Notes under the pieces: model-generated | Database searches by the model: none | What the model was told of the DNA's origin: nothing | Seen by the model: only the letters and a program-made list of their open reading frames with translations | Made by a program: the position numbers and the translations under genes | NCBI GenBank assembly: GCA_017428725.1 | Contig: JAFRQH010000035.1 | Span: 1 to 43,346, forward strand | Length of the DNA stretch: 43,346 nucleotides | From: Bacteroidales bacterium | GTDB lineage: Bacteria; Bacteroidota; Bacteroidia; Bacteroidales; UBA932 | Reading direction: 5' to 3' | Part shown: one piece after another, positions 14,986-23,154 of the stretch | Layout of the letters: every line of letters starts with the position of its first letter | Position numbering within the stretch: position 1 is the stretch's first letter

Positions 14986-15734
14986 TCCGTAAGCACCAGC
15001 TCCACCGGGCAGTGGTCGGAGCCGAAGACCTCGTTGTGGATGTCCGTGCCCGCGATGCGCGGAGCCAGGCTCTCCGATACCAGGAAATAGTCGATACGCC
15101 ACCCCACGTTGCGCTCGCGGGCGGCCATCCGGTAGGACCACCAGGAGTACTTGGCCTCGCCCGGATGGGCGTCGCGCCAGCTGTCCCGGAAGCCCGCGGA
15201 GAGCAGCTCCGTCATCTTGGCGCGCTCCTCGTCGGAGAAGCCGGCGTTGAAGTGGTTGGTGGCGGGGTTCTTGAGGTCGATCTCCTCGTGGGCGACGTTC
15301 ATGTCGCCGCAGATGACCACGCCCTTCTTCGCCGCCAGGCCGCACACATAGGCGCGGAAGGCGTCCTCCCACTGCATCCGGTAGTCCAGGCGGCGCAGGC
15401 CGTCCTGCGAGTTGGGCGTATAGACGTTGACCAGATAGAAATCCGGCATCTCGAGGGTCAGCACGCGCCCTTCGTGGTCGTGCTCGTCCACCCCGATCCC
15501 GCAACTGACGGACAGGGGCGTATGGCGGGTATAGATGGCCGTCCCGGAATAGCCCTTCTTGTCGGCGTAGTTCCAGTAGGACTGGTAACCGATGAATTCG
15601 AGGTCGAGCTGGCCGGCCTGGAGCTTGGTCTCCTGCAGGCAGAAGAAATCGGCGTCGAGCGCCGCGAAGATGTCGGCGAAGCCCTTGCCGGCCACGGCGC
15701 GCAGGCCGTTGACGTTCCAACTGATGAGTTTCAT
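14982..15734 (-). CDS. xth: exodeoxyribonuclease III
   Basis: This AP endonuclease and 3'-5' exonuclease acts in base-excision repair. The 250-residue protein has the EEP fold with the ExoIII-specific motifs: [13 protein letters not shown] at the N terminus, LQETKL (metal-binding Glu), [12 protein letters not shown], and GSDHCPVEL at the C terminus (catalytic Asp-His). There is no signal peptide, so it is cytoplasmic, unlike the EEP lipoprotein at 34729. The box TATCTTCG (15746-15739) is 4 nt before the ATG. It is divergent from cysS by 48 bp, and its stop overlaps the GH31 stop (14982-14985). Confidence 0.95.
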   Translation of the reverse strand: MKLISWNVNGLRAVAGKGFADIFAALDADFFCLQETKLQAGQLDLEFIGYQSYWNYADKKGYSGTAIYTRHTPLSVSCGIGVDEHDHEGRVLTLEMPDFYLVNVYTPNSQDGLRRLDYRMQWEDAFRAYVCGLAAKKGVVICGDMNVAHEEIDLKNPATNHFNAGFSDEERAKMTELLSAGFRDSWRDAHPGEAKYSWWSYRMAARERNVGWRIDYFLVSESLAPRIAGTDIHNEVFGSDHCPVELVLTD

Positions 15735-15735
15735 A

Positions 15736-15770
15736 TGGCGAAGATACGCAGAAAATTCGTATCTTCGCCA
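15736..15770. promoter_or_regulatory. palindromic divergent promoter of xth and cysS
   Basis: A perfect 13-bp inverted repeat (15736-15748 and 15758-15770) with a 9-bp spacer contains both -7 boxes: TATCTTCG on the minus strand at 15746-15739 (4 nt before the xth ATG) and on the plus strand at 15760-15767 (15 nt before the cysS ATG). It may simply be two facing promoters, or an operator that controls both genes. Confidence 0.6.
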
Positions 15771-15782
15771 AGATATACGACA

Positions 15783-17315
15783 ATGACTATGCGCGAATTC
15801 TTCATTACCAATACGATGTCCCGCCGGAAGGAGCTCTTCAAGCCCATCCATCCCGGCCACGTGGGCATGTATGTCTGCGGCCCCACCGTCTACGGCGACG
15901 CCCATCTGGGGCACGCCCGGCCCGGCGTGACCTACGACGTGCTCAGCAAGTTCCTCCGCCACCTGGGCTACAAGGTGCGCTATGTCCGCAACATCACGGA
16001 CGTGGGCCATCTGGAGCACGATGCCGACGAGGGCGAGGACAAGATCGCCAAGAAGGCCCGCCTGGAGCAGCTGGAGCCGATGGAAGTCGTGCAGGCCTAC
16101 ACCCTGCGCTACCACGAGGCGATGCGCCTGCTGAACTGCGCGCCGCCCTCCATCGAGCCGCGCGCCTCGGGCCACGTCATCGAGCAGATCGAGGCCGTCA
16201 AGAAGATCCTCGCCGCCGGCTATGCATACGAGTCCAACGGCAGCATCTACTTCGACGTCGAGAAATACAACCGCGACTACCACTACGGCATCCTCTCGGG
16301 ACGCAACCTCAACGACACCCTCGAGGGCACGCGCAGCCTGGACGGGCAGTCCGACAAGCGCGCCCCCTACGACTTCGCCCTCTGGAAGAAGGCGGAGCCG
16401 GAGCACATCATGCGCTGGCCCTCCCCCTGGGGCGAAGGCTTCCCGGGCTGGCACCTTGAGTGCTCCGTGATGGGCGAGAAATACCTCGGCCGCGAATTCG
16501 ACATCCACGGCGGCGGGATGGACCTGATGTTCCCGCACCACGAATGCGAGATCGCCCAGAACCAGGCCTCCCGCGGCACGCAAGGCGTGCACTACTGGGT
16601 CCACAACAACATGATCACGATCGGCGGCCAGAAGATGGGCAAGTCCCTCGGGAACTTCATCACCCTGCCCCAGCTCTTCGCCGGCGACCACCCGAAGCTC
16701 ACGCAGGCCTACAGCCCGATGACGGTCCGCTTCTTCATCCTCCAGGCCCACTACCGCGGCACGCTCGACTTCTCCAACGAAGCCCTGCAGGCCGCCGAGA
16801 AGGGCCTCAAGCGCCTGATGCAGGCCGCCAAGGACCTCTACGCGATGGCCGGCCGCAAGGCCCCGCAGTACCCCTACGGCGAGGAGCCCGTCAGCGTGGC
16901 GCCCGACAGCTGCCCGGCGGAGAGCGCCGCCGTGCGGGCCGTCTTCGACGGCATCTACGATGCGCTCTGCGACGACCTCAACACCCCCGTCGCCCTCGCG
17001 CACATCTCCGAGGCCGTCAAGCTGGTCAATTCCGCCAAGGCCGGCCAGGTCAAGCTCGGCAAGGGCGACCTGCAGACCCTCGTGCAGCTCTTCGACGACA
17101 TCGTCTTCGGCGTGCTCGGTCTCAAGGACGAGGAGGCCGCGGGCGGCGCCACCGGCCGGGTCATCGACGGCCTGATGCAGATGGTCCTGGAGCAGCGCGC
17201 CGCCGCCAAGGCCGCCAAGGACTGGACCACCTCCGACCACATCCGCGACAGCCTCGCCGCCCTGGGCATCCGGGTCAAGGACACCAAGGACGGCGCCGAA
17301 TGGACACTCGAATAG
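15783..17315 (+). CDS. cysS: cysteinyl-tRNA synthetase
   Basis: It charges tRNA-Cys. The 510-residue class I synthetase has the zinc-site Cys32 in [11 protein letters not shown], the HIGH-type motif HLGH at 41-44, further zinc-site residues in GWHLECSVM and HHECE, and the KMSKS-type motif KMGKS at 284-288. The helical anticodon region and C-terminal DALRDxL-type segment ([19 protein letters not shown]) are complete. An alternative start at 15789 would drop two residues. A divergent promoter is shared with xth. It directly abuts the next gene (TAG then ATG with no gap), so the two are cotranscribed. Confidence 0.96.
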   Translation: MTMREFFITNTMSRRKELFKPIHPGHVGMYVCGPTVYGDAHLGHARPGVTYDVLSKFLRHLGYKVRYVRNITDVGHLEHDADEGEDKIAKKARLEQLEPMEVVQAYTLRYHEAMRLLNCAPPSIEPRASGHVIEQIEAVKKILAAGYAYESNGSIYFDVEKYNRDYHYGILSGRNLNDTLEGTRSLDGQSDKRAPYDFALWKKAEPEHIMRWPSPWGEGFPGWHLECSVMGEKYLGREFDIHGGGMDLMFPHHECEIAQNQASRGTQGVHYWVHNNMITIGGQKMGKSLGNFITLPQLFAGDHPKLTQAYSPMTVRFFILQAHYRGTLDFSNEALQAAEKGLKRLMQAAKDLYAMAGRKAPQYPYGEEPVSVAPDSCPAESAAVRAVFDGIYDALCDDLNTPVALAHISEAVKLVNSAKAGQVKLGKGDLQTLVQLFDDIVFGVLGLKDEEAAGGATGRVIDGLMQMVLEQRAAAKAAKDWTTSDHIRDSLAALGIRVKDTKDGAEWTLE

Positions 17316-17750
17316 ATGAAAACGGTTTACAGAAATACGGAACGCCCGGAGCTGATCAAGTGGCTCTGCATCGGCTTCGGTGTCCTCGGCATCGTGAGCC
17401 TCGTCCTGTACATCATCCTGACCCAGGAGAGCTACCTGTTCAGCCTGTTCACGAACCTGGTCCTCTGGGCGTGGCTCTTCGCTGAATACAAACTCGCCAC
17501 CATCACCTTCGACGAGGAGGCGGACACCATCACCGACAGCCGGCAGAAGAACTATCCGCTCCGCCTGTCCGGCATCGTGACCGTCACTTACAACGAGAAC
17601 AAGAAAGGGAAGTTCCGCTACCTGCTCATCCACGACGCCGGCGTCGGCTTCATGCAGATTCGCACCACCAAGGAGAACGCCGACCGGATGACCGCCCAGA
17701 TCCTGAAGGCCAACCCCTCCGCCGAGGTCAAGCACTGCAACTACATCTGA
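17316..17750 (+). CDS. small membrane protein with PH-like domain, unknown function
   Basis: I do not recognise this 144-residue protein. Two hydrophobic segments are predicted (about 14-36 and 40-56) in a hairpin, followed by a cytosolic part of about 85 residues (ATITFDEEADTITDS...YPLRLSGIVTVTY) that resembles bacterial PH-like domains in length and strand pattern. It starts at the base after the cysS stop, so it depends on the cysS transcript. Its stop abuts the converging MATE stop at 17751. The tie to cysS is positional only. Confidence 0.75.
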   Translation: MKTVYRNTERPELIKWLCIGFGVLGIVSLVLYIILTQESYLFSLFTNLVLWAWLFAEYKLATITFDEEADTITDSRQKNYPLRLSGIVTVTYNENKKGKFRYLLIHDAGVGFMQIRTTKENADRMTAQILKANPSAEVKHCNYI

Positions 17751-19109
17751 TCAGAGGGCGCCCAGCACGTCCCGTCGGTACCGGAGTGTCAGCCAGAGCG
17801 TCCGGAAGGCGAGGTGTGCGAAGTAGGCGGCGAAGAGGACGTGGAGGGCCGCAGGGCCTTCGGGCCGGAGCAGCCAGCTCCCCAGGAACCACACGCCGAA
17901 GAAAGCCGCGGCTGCGCCGCCCATCGAGTCCCGCAGGGCCCTGGAGGCCGTGGCGCCCAGGAAGATGCCGTCCCAGGTGAAGGCGGCGCAACCCAGCGGC
18001 GGCATCAGCAGCAGCCAGGGCAGGAACACTCGCGCTGTATGGACGACGCTCTCGTCCGAGGTCAGCAGCCGCAGCACCGGCACGCCCGTGGCGCCGTAGA
18101 TCCCGATGAACAGCACGGCGATGGACATGCTCCAGATGAAGACAGAGCGTACGCTCCGGCGGAGCATCTCCCCGTCCTGCGCGCCGATGAAGCGCCCGGA
18201 CAGGGCCTCGCCGGCATAGGCGAAACCGTCCGTGAAGTAGCTGAAGAACATCAGCAGCTGCATCATGATCGACCCGGCGGCGAGCAGCTGGTCGCCGAAG
18301 CCGGCGTTGATCATCGTGAAGCCGATGTAGATGAGGATGAAGAAGAACGAGCGTCCCAGCAGGTCGAGGTTCATCCGGAAGAAACGGCCCATCGACCCGT
18401 CGTGCAGCAGGGCGGCGAGGTCGTCGCGGCCGAGCAGCGCGAAGACGCTCCGGCCGTATTTGTGGCAGCAGACCCACAGGCCGTAGGCCAGGCCGCAGTA
18501 CTGGGCGATTACGGTGCCGAGCGGAATGCCCGCAAAGCCGATACCCTGCCACTCCCCGACGCCGAAGGCCAGCAGGATGCTGGCGCCGATGTTGACCCCG
18601 TTGACGATCAGGTCCATCCACATCGAGTCGACGGAGTTCTGCATCCCCACGAACCAGCCCCGCAGGGCCATCAGGCTCATCGTGGCGGGGGCGGCCCAGA
18701 TGCGGATGAAGAAATAGCGCTCCGCCAGCTCCTTGACGGCCGGCGTGGCATTGGTCAGGTGCATCACGCCCTTGAAGAAGGGCCACTGGAAGGCGAGGGC
18801 CAGGATGGCGGCGAGCAGGGCCAGCCCCACGCCGCGCAGGAAGATGCGCCCGGCCTCGGCGGGGTCCTGACGGCCGAAGGCCTGGGCCGTCAGGCCGCCC
18901 GTGCCGGTGCGCAGGAACCCGAACACCCAGTAGAGCAGCGACAGGACCATCGAACCCACGGAGATGGCGCCGATCCCGGCGGCCGCGTCGCTGCCCAGGT
19001 GGCCGGCGACGGCCGTGTCCACCATCCCGACCAGCGGCACGGTAATCCCGGCCAGGATGCTCGGGATGGCCAGTCGCAGGATCTCTGCGTTGAGCGCTTT
19101 GCGGGTCAT
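17751..19109 (-). CDS. MATE family efflux transporter (DinF-like)
   Basis: The 452-residue inner-membrane protein has about 12 hydrophobic helices in two repeated halves, the typical MATE layout. The first helix (EILRLAIPSILAGITVPLVG) and the VDTAVAGHLG turn resemble the DinF/NorM group. It exchanges Na+ or H+ for organic cations or drugs; the substrate is unknown. The ATG overlaps the rsgA stop by 4 bp (TCAT on the plus strand at 19106-19109), so it is the third gene of a polyprenyl synthase-rsgA-MATE operon. Confidence 0.93.
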   Translation of the reverse strand: MTRKALNAEILRLAIPSILAGITVPLVGMVDTAVAGHLGSDAAAGIGAISVGSMVLSLLYWVFGFLRTGTGGLTAQAFGRQDPAEAGRIFLRGVGLALLAAILALAFQWPFFKGVMHLTNATPAVKELAERYFFIRIWAAPATMSLMALRGWFVGMQNSVDSMWMDLIVNGVNIGASILLAFGVGEWQGIGFAGIPLGTVIAQYCGLAYGLWVCCHKYGRSVFALLGRDDLAALLHDGSMGRFFRMNLDLLGRSFFFILIYIGFTMINAGFGDQLLAAGSIMMQLLMFFSYFTDGFAYAGEALSGRFIGAQDGEMLRRSVRSVFIWSMSIAVLFIGIYGATGVPVLRLLTSDESVVHTARVFLPWLLLMPPLGCAAFTWDGIFLGATASRALRDSMGGAAAAFFGVWFLGSWLLRPEGPAALHVLFAAYFAHLAFRTLWLTLRYRRDVLGAL

Positions 19110-20044
19110 CGGAATTTCTTGTCCTCCTCGAGCATCCCGAGGTAGGAATTATACCGGTCGGCACTGATCTGCCCGGCATCCACGGCGGCCTTGACGGCGC
19201 AGCCCGGCTCGTGGGTATGCGTACAGGGCACGAAACGGCAGTCATCCATCACCCGGAGCATCTCCGGGAAATACTTGGAGATCTCCTCCTTCTCCAGGTC
19301 CACGAGGCCGAAGCCGCGCAGGCCCGGCGTATCGATCACGAAGCCGCCGGAAGAGAGGCGGTACATCTCATAGAGGGAGGTCGTGTGCTTGCCCTGGAGG
19401 TGGGCTTCGGAGATCTGGCCGACCTTGGGATCGAGGGTGGGGTCGAGCGCCTTGATGAGGCTGGACTTGCCCACGCCGGACTCACCGGAGAAGAGGTTGA
19501 CGCGGCCCCGGCAGCGCTCGCGCAGGGCGCCGATCCCCTCGCCCGTGAGGATGGAGGTCTCGATCACCGGATAGCCGGCGCCTTCGTAGATGCGCCGGAA
19601 GGCCTCCACCTGCTCCGGAACCTGGTCGCGGTAGAGGTCCACCTTGGCGAGGACGATCACCACCGGGACCTTGTAGACCTCGCAGGTCACGAGGATGCGG
19701 TCCAGGAACGGGAGCTTGATCTCGGGGAAATAGAGGCTGGTGATGATGACGGCCTGGTCGAGGTTGGCCGCAATCACGTGGGCCTGGCGGGACAGGTTGG
19801 TGGAGCGGCGGATGAGGTAATTCTCGCGCGGGAGGATCTCCTTGATCACGGCGGGATGCTCCTCCGTGGCCGCACCATCCAGCTCATAGCGCACCCGGTC
19901 GCCCACGGCCACGGGGTTCGTGGCGCTGCTGCGCGAGAGGCGCACCCGCCCGCGCAGCACGGCCGGGAAGAGCTCCCAGCCTGGCAGCGTGCTCAGCAGG
20001 TAGTGACTGCCGGCATTCCTGACGACCGTGGCGACCCCTTCCAT
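19106..20044 (-). CDS. rsgA: small-subunit ribosome maturation GTPase RsgA
   Basis: RsgA releases assembly factors during late 30S maturation. The 312-residue protein shows the circularly permuted GTPase order: an N-terminal OB fold (about 1-80), then G4 (VLAKVD), G1 (GESGVGKSS), G3 (DTPG) and a C-terminal zinc-binding segment (CRFVPCTHTHEPGC). The start at 20044 gives MEGVATVVRN, as expected for the family; the reading frame is open far upstream, but this overlaps the polyprenyl synthase. It begins 8 bp after that gene and overlaps the MATE gene, so it sits mid-operon. Confidence 0.96.
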   Translation of the reverse strand: MEGVATVVRNAGSHYLLSTLPGWELFPAVLRGRVRLSRSSATNPVAVGDRVRYELDGAATEEHPAVIKEILPRENYLIRRSTNLSRQAHVIAANLDQAVIITSLYFPEIKLPFLDRILVTCEVYKVPVVIVLAKVDLYRDQVPEQVEAFRRIYEGAGYPVIETSILTGEGIGALRERCRGRVNLFSGESGVGKSSLIKALDPTLDPKVGQISEAHLQGKHTTSLYEMYRLSSGGFVIDTPGLRGFGLVDLEKEEISKYFPEMLRVMDDCRFVPCTHTHEPGCAVKAAVDAGQISADRYNSYLGMLEEDKKFR

Positions 20045-20052
20045 CCCGGCGG

Positions 20053-21033
20053 CTACTTGGCTCTGCCGACGAGCCGTTCTGCGAAGCGTTGCAGGGTTCC
20101 GAGCCGCAGCGGGCCGAAGCCGGCCCCGGACACGGCATCCATCGCCCGCCGGGTGAAGCGCACGATCTCGGCCTTGGCGTCTTCGTCCACTCCGTTCTGC
20201 AGATAGATATCCTTGACGGCGGCGATCTTGGCGGCCTTCTGCTCCGGCGTGTCCGCCGGCAGGGCGAAGGCCTGCAGGAAGCCCGCCTTGTCGGGGGTCT
20301 TCTCCAGCGTGCGGACGGTCAGCCAGCTTTTCTTGCCGTTGACGATATCCCCGCCGATGGGCTTGCCGAAGACCTTCTCGTCGCCGAAGGCGTCGAGGTA
20401 GTCGTCGGCCACCTGGAAGGCCATCCCCAGCTCGTAGCCATACTGGTAGAGGGCGTCGCACTCGGCCTGCGAGGCGCCGCCGATCAGCGCGCCCATCCCG
20501 GCCGAGCAGGCCAGCAGGACGGCGGTCTTGAGACCGATCATCTTGTTGTAGTCCTCCATCGGCACCTCCGGGACGGACTCGAATTCCATATCGAACTGCT
20601 GCCCGTCGCAGACCTGCGCGGCCGTGCGGGAGAACAGCGCCAGCACGCGGTCCAGCACGGCCTTGGGTGCCTTGGCGATGCGCTGGTAGGCGTCGATCAG
20701 CATCACGTCGCCGGAGAGGATGGCCGTGTCCTCGCTCCACTTCTTCCACACGGTGGGCACGCCCCGGCGCAGCGGCGAGCGGTCCATGATGTCGTCGTGC
20801 ATCAGGGTGAAGGAGTGGAAGACTTCCAGGGCCGACGCCGGGGCGAGGATCCCCTCGTCGAAGGTGTCGGAGAAGAACGAGTACGCCGTCAGGCACAGCC
20901 GCGGGCGTATGCGCTTGCCGCCGATGGCGATCATATACCGGAGCGGATCGTAGAGCCCGGCGGGCTCGCGCGTGAATTCGATGCCGTCAAACAGCTGCTT
21001 GACGAGGTCGTTGATCTGGGTCTCTGTCATCAT
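20053..21033 (-). CDS. polyprenyl (farnesyl/geranylgeranyl-type) diphosphate synthase
   Basis: This trans-prenyltransferase makes linear isoprenoid diphosphates. The 326-residue protein has GGKRIRPRL near 38-46, the first Asp-rich motif (MHDDIMDRSPLRRG) and the second (FQVADDYLDAFGD). The residues before the first Asp motif (SFTLMHDD) lack a clear chain-length signature that I can read, so the product length is open. Start candidates are the adjacent ATGs at 21033 and 21030; a TTG at 21042 falls inside the -7 box and is rejected. The box TATCTTTG (21047-21040) is 6 nt from ATG 21033. It is divergent from the pyrophosphatase gene and first in an operon with rsgA and MATE. Confidence 0.93.
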   Translation of the reverse strand: MMTETQINDLVKQLFDGIEFTREPAGLYDPLRYMIAIGGKRIRPRLCLTAYSFFSDTFDEGILAPASALEVFHSFTLMHDDIMDRSPLRRGVPTVWKKWSEDTAILSGDVMLIDAYQRIAKAPKAVLDRVLALFSRTAAQVCDGQQFDMEFESVPEVPMEDYNKMIGLKTAVLLACSAGMGALIGGASQAECDALYQYGYELGMAFQVADDYLDAFGDEKVFGKPIGGDIVNGKKSWLTVRTLEKTPDKAGFLQAFALPADTPEQKAAKIAAVKDIYLQNGVDEDAKAEIVRFTRRAMDAVSGAGFGPLRLGTLQRFAERLVGRAK

Positions 21034-21039
21034 ATCATA

Positions 21040-21047
21040 CAAAGATA
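21040..21047 (-). promoter_or_regulatory. -7 box of the polyprenyl synthase operon
   Basis: The minus strand reads TATCTTTG, 6 nt before ATG 21033. A leader of at most a few nucleotides is predicted for the three-gene operon. Confidence 0.7.
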
Positions 21048-21062
21048 ATCATAATCACCGTC

Positions 21063-21083
21063 ATTCCGGGCTTGACCCGGAAT
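21063..21083. repeat. short palindrome holding the -33 element of rdgB
   Basis: ATTCCGGG (21063-21070) and CCCGGAAT (21076-21083) form a perfect 8-bp stem with loop CTTGA. It looks like a dispersed REP-type palindrome. The TTG of the loop is at the -33 position of the rdgB promoter. Confidence 0.65.
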
Positions 21084-21102
21084 CTTTTTCCTGCTAACTT
21101 TG
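21072..21102 (+). promoter_or_regulatory. rdgB promoter
   Basis: TTG at 21072-21074, a 20-bp spacer and TAACTTTG at 21095-21102 match the Bacteroidetes promoter. Only 8 nt separate the -7 box from ATG 21111. Confidence 0.8.
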
Positions 21103-21110
21103 TTCCTGTT

Positions 21111-21695
21111 ATGAAGATCGTTTTTGCAACCGCCAATGCCGGCAAGCTCCGCGAAGCCGCCGAGGTCCTCGGCCCCGGCTTCGAGATCGTCCCGCCCACC
21201 TCGCTGGGCATCACCGAAGACATCCCCGAGACGGGATCCACCCTGCAGGAGAACTCCCTGCAGAAGGCGCAGTATCTCTTCGAGCGGACGGGGCTCCCGA
21301 GCTTCGCCGACGACACCGGCTTGGAGGTGGACGCCCTGGGCGGCGCGCCCGGCATCTATTCCGCGCGCTACGCCGGCCCCGGCCACGACAACCAGGCCAA
21401 CATGGCCAAGCTCCTGGCGGTGCTTGGCCGATTGGAAGACCGTACGGCGCGGTTCCACACGGTGGTCACGCTGATCCTCGCCGACGGGCAGCCCCGCTTC
21501 TTCGAGGGCGTGTGCAAAGGCAGCATCGGACGCGAGAAGCGCGGCTCCGGCGGCTTCGGCTACGACCCGGTCTTCCTGCCCGACGCCTATCCCGGCCGCA
21601 CCCTCGCCGAAGTCTCCGAAGAGGAGAAGAACGCCGTCTCCCACCGCGGCCAGGCCCTTCGCGCCATGGCCGAATGGCTGAAGACCCATCTTTGA
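21111..21695 (+). CDS. rdgB: XTP/dITP diphosphatase (RdgB/HAM1 family)
   Basis: It hydrolyses dITP, XTP and related non-canonical purine nucleotides and so keeps them out of DNA and RNA. The 194-residue product is full length and shows the family motifs: FATANAGKLREA at the N terminus, FADDTGLEVDALGGAPGIYSAR (in two parts: FADDTGLEVDALGG and APGIYSARYAG), GFGYDPVF and SHRGQAL. The start at 21111 is the first ATG after a clear promoter. It is divergent from the polyprenyl synthase operon and converges on ogt, from which it is separated by 109 bp holding a strong hairpin. Confidence 0.95.
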   Translation: MKIVFATANAGKLREAAEVLGPGFEIVPPTSLGITEDIPETGSTLQENSLQKAQYLFERTGLPSFADDTGLEVDALGGAPGIYSARYAGPGHDNQANMAKLLAVLGRLEDRTARFHTVVTLILADGQPRFFEGVCKGSIGREKRGSGGFGYDPVFLPDAYPGRTLAEVSEEEKNAVSHRGQALRAMAEWLKTHL

Positions 21696-21729
21696 ATTCC
21701 CCTGGTCCCGAAAAGGGCCGAAAACGGGA

Positions 21730-21757
21730 CAACCCCCGGCTATGCAGCTGGGGGTTG
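21730..21757. repeat. GC-rich hairpin repeat, copy 1 (possible terminator)
   Basis: A 12-bp stem with one G-T pair (21730-21741 with 21746-21757) and loop ATGC lies between the convergent ends of rdgB and ogt. Its arm begins CAACCCCCGGC, as does the copy at 23101. There is no T tract, so a terminator role is likely only in a loose sense. Confidence 0.65.
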
Positions 21758-21804
21758 ACCCGAAAAACGCAGTTATTGAGGCCAGCTGAACGAATGGCGG
21801 CCGG

Positions 21805-22284
21805 TCAGAGGGTGCCGGTCCGTTCGAGCTGCAGGAGGCGGAGCTTGCGGGCGGGGCCGGCGGCGTAGCCGCCCGGGCGCCCGCCCGCCGCAACGACGCG
21901 ATGGCAGGGGACGACCAGCGAGACGGGGTTCCGGCCCACGGCGCCACCCACGGCCCGGGGGCTGGACCCCAGCCGCCGGGCGAGCGCGCCGTAGGTCAGC
22001 GTCTCTCCGTAGGGGATCTCCAGCAGCGCACGCCAGACAGCCTGCTGGAACGGCGTCCCCTGCAGGTCCAGCCGGGGCGTGAATCCCGGTACATTCCCGC
22101 TGAAGTAGCCGTCCAGCCAGCGGACAGCCTCGTCGAACACCGGGAGCCACCCGCCGTCACAACACCCGCGAAGGGTGGAGCCGAAGCGGGCCTGCCCGTC
22201 AAACCACAGGCCGGTCAGGGCATCGCCCGAACCGGCCAGCGTGATCCCGCCGAGCGGGGAATCATAGTGACAGACGGATACCAC
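21805..22284 (-). CDS. ogt: methylated-DNA-protein-cysteine methyltransferase
   Basis: It repairs O6-methylguanine by accepting the alkyl group irreversibly. The 159-residue protein has a degenerate N-terminal domain (1-75) and the conserved DNA-binding domain (about 76-155) with TPFQQAVWRALLEIPYGET, the winged helix GSSPRAVGGAVGRNP and the active-site PCHRVV (Cys127). The start is GTG at 22284, three bases after the stop of the DUF5020 gene, so it is probably translated by coupling to that gene. No promoter of its own is visible. The pairing of a repair enzyme with an outer-membrane barrel is odd. Confidence 0.93.
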   Translation of the reverse strand: MVSVCHYDSPLGGITLAGSGDALTGLWFDGQARFGSTLRGCCDGGWLPVFDEAVRWLDGYFSGNVPGFTPRLDLQGTPFQQAVWRALLEIPYGETLTYGALARRLGSSPRAVGGAVGRNPVSLVVPCHRVVAAGGRPGGYAAGPARKLRLLQLERTGTL

Positions 22285-22287
22285 GGC

Positions 22288-23049
22288 CTAGAAGACCCAC
22301 TTGACGCCGGCGCAAGGACGGCACCAGAAGCCCCTGGACGACCCGAAATCATAGGAGAGCTCCACCTCGCCGCCGATGTTGAGATTGTCGCATCCGAAGA
22401 ACTGGCCCACGCTATACCATAACTGGGGCTCGGTCAGGAACACGGTGTGGGATTGCTCCGGCAGGATCTTGCCATAATGGTCCTGGAAGAGAAGGTGGTC
22501 CTGCCACCAGAAGTCCGCAAAGCCCGAGAAGCGCAGGCCCTTCAGGCCGAAGAGGTCCTGGAACCCCCAGACGAAGGTGAACTGCAGCGGGACCTTCTGG
22601 CTGGCACCCACGATGTGTTTGTACAATACCTTGAAGTTGAAGGTATCCTTGAAATCCGCGCTGTGGACGAAGTAGTCCACACCCGCAAGGAAGGCACTGT
22701 TGATGGCGTATTCGCTGTACACGCCGCCGTTGTACTCGAGCTGGAAGCTCAGCGGCGCAACGGCGCTGTCCTGCCAGAAATTCAGGCAGCGAGCAATCTC
22801 GAAATAGGTCCCGTTGGGAGAGACGATCGTCTTGTCGACCACGTAATTGTAGTCGTGGTCGATGAAGAAGAAGGTGTTGCCCCACTTGTCACCATAGAAG
22901 CCCTCCAGGGTCGTGGTGACATACTGGCGGTCGGACCCGAAGTCGTAGAACGCCTGGATATTGGTCTGCGCCCCGGCCCACTGGGTGAAAAACAGCGCGG
23001 CGAAGGCCGCCGCCATCAGATATGCGTGTTTCATCGGCTTGGTCATCAT
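22288..23049 (-). CDS. DUF5020-type outer-membrane protein (copy 1)
   Basis: This 253-residue exported protein has a signal peptide (HAYLMAAAFAALFF...AGAQ) and then alternating aromatic beta strands that end in KWVF, a C-terminal Phe typical of outer-membrane barrels. The core (YDFGSDRQYVTTTLEGF, DKWGNTFFFIDHDYNY) matches the second copy at 24514 and resembles DUF5020 proteins, which look Tsx-like. Tsx is a nucleoside channel, so a nucleoside or base channel is possible. Start candidates are 23049, 23046 and 23034; I took 23049, 6 nt after its -7 box (23063-23056). It is coupled to ogt and separated from the purine operon by a hairpin. Confidence 0.8.
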   Translation of the reverse strand: MMTKPMKHAYLMAAAFAALFFTQWAGAQTNIQAFYDFGSDRQYVTTTLEGFYGDKWGNTFFFIDHDYNYVVDKTIVSPNGTYFEIARCLNFWQDSAVAPLSFQLEYNGGVYSEYAINSAFLAGVDYFVHSADFKDTFNFKVLYKHIVGASQKVPLQFTFVWGFQDLFGLKGLRFSGFADFWWQDHLLFQDHYGKILPEQSHTVFLTEPQLWYSVGQFFGCDNLNIGGEVELSYDFGSSRGFWCRPCAGVKWVF

Positions 23050-23055
23050 TCTTCG

Positions 23056-23063
23056 CAAAGATA
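23056..23063 (-). promoter_or_regulatory. -7 box of DUF5020 copy 1 and ogt
   Basis: The minus strand reads TATCTTTG (within CGTATCTTTG), 6 nt before ATG 23049. A nearly leaderless mRNA is predicted. Confidence 0.65.
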
Positions 23064-23100
23064 CGGTTTTTTCCGGCATCGGAAAAGCCCCGGAACGCAT

Positions 23101-23128
23101 CAACCCCCGGCCGTGGGGCCGGGGGTTG
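23101..23128. repeat. GC-rich hairpin repeat, copy 2 (possible terminator)
   Basis: A perfect 12-bp stem (23101-23112 with 23117-23128) and loop GTGG stand 27 bp beyond the permease stop. Its arm has the same sequence as copy 1 for 11 bases. It separates the purine operon from the downstream DUF5020-ogt unit. No T tract follows on either strand. Confidence 0.7.
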
Positions 23129-23154
23129 ACGGAAAAGCCGGACGCGTCCTCCCG

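Noticed and set aside
21034..21042. TTG start for the polyprenyl synthase at 21042
   Set aside because: The TTG is part of the TATCTTTG promoter box itself; the ATGs at 21033 and 21030 are better placed.
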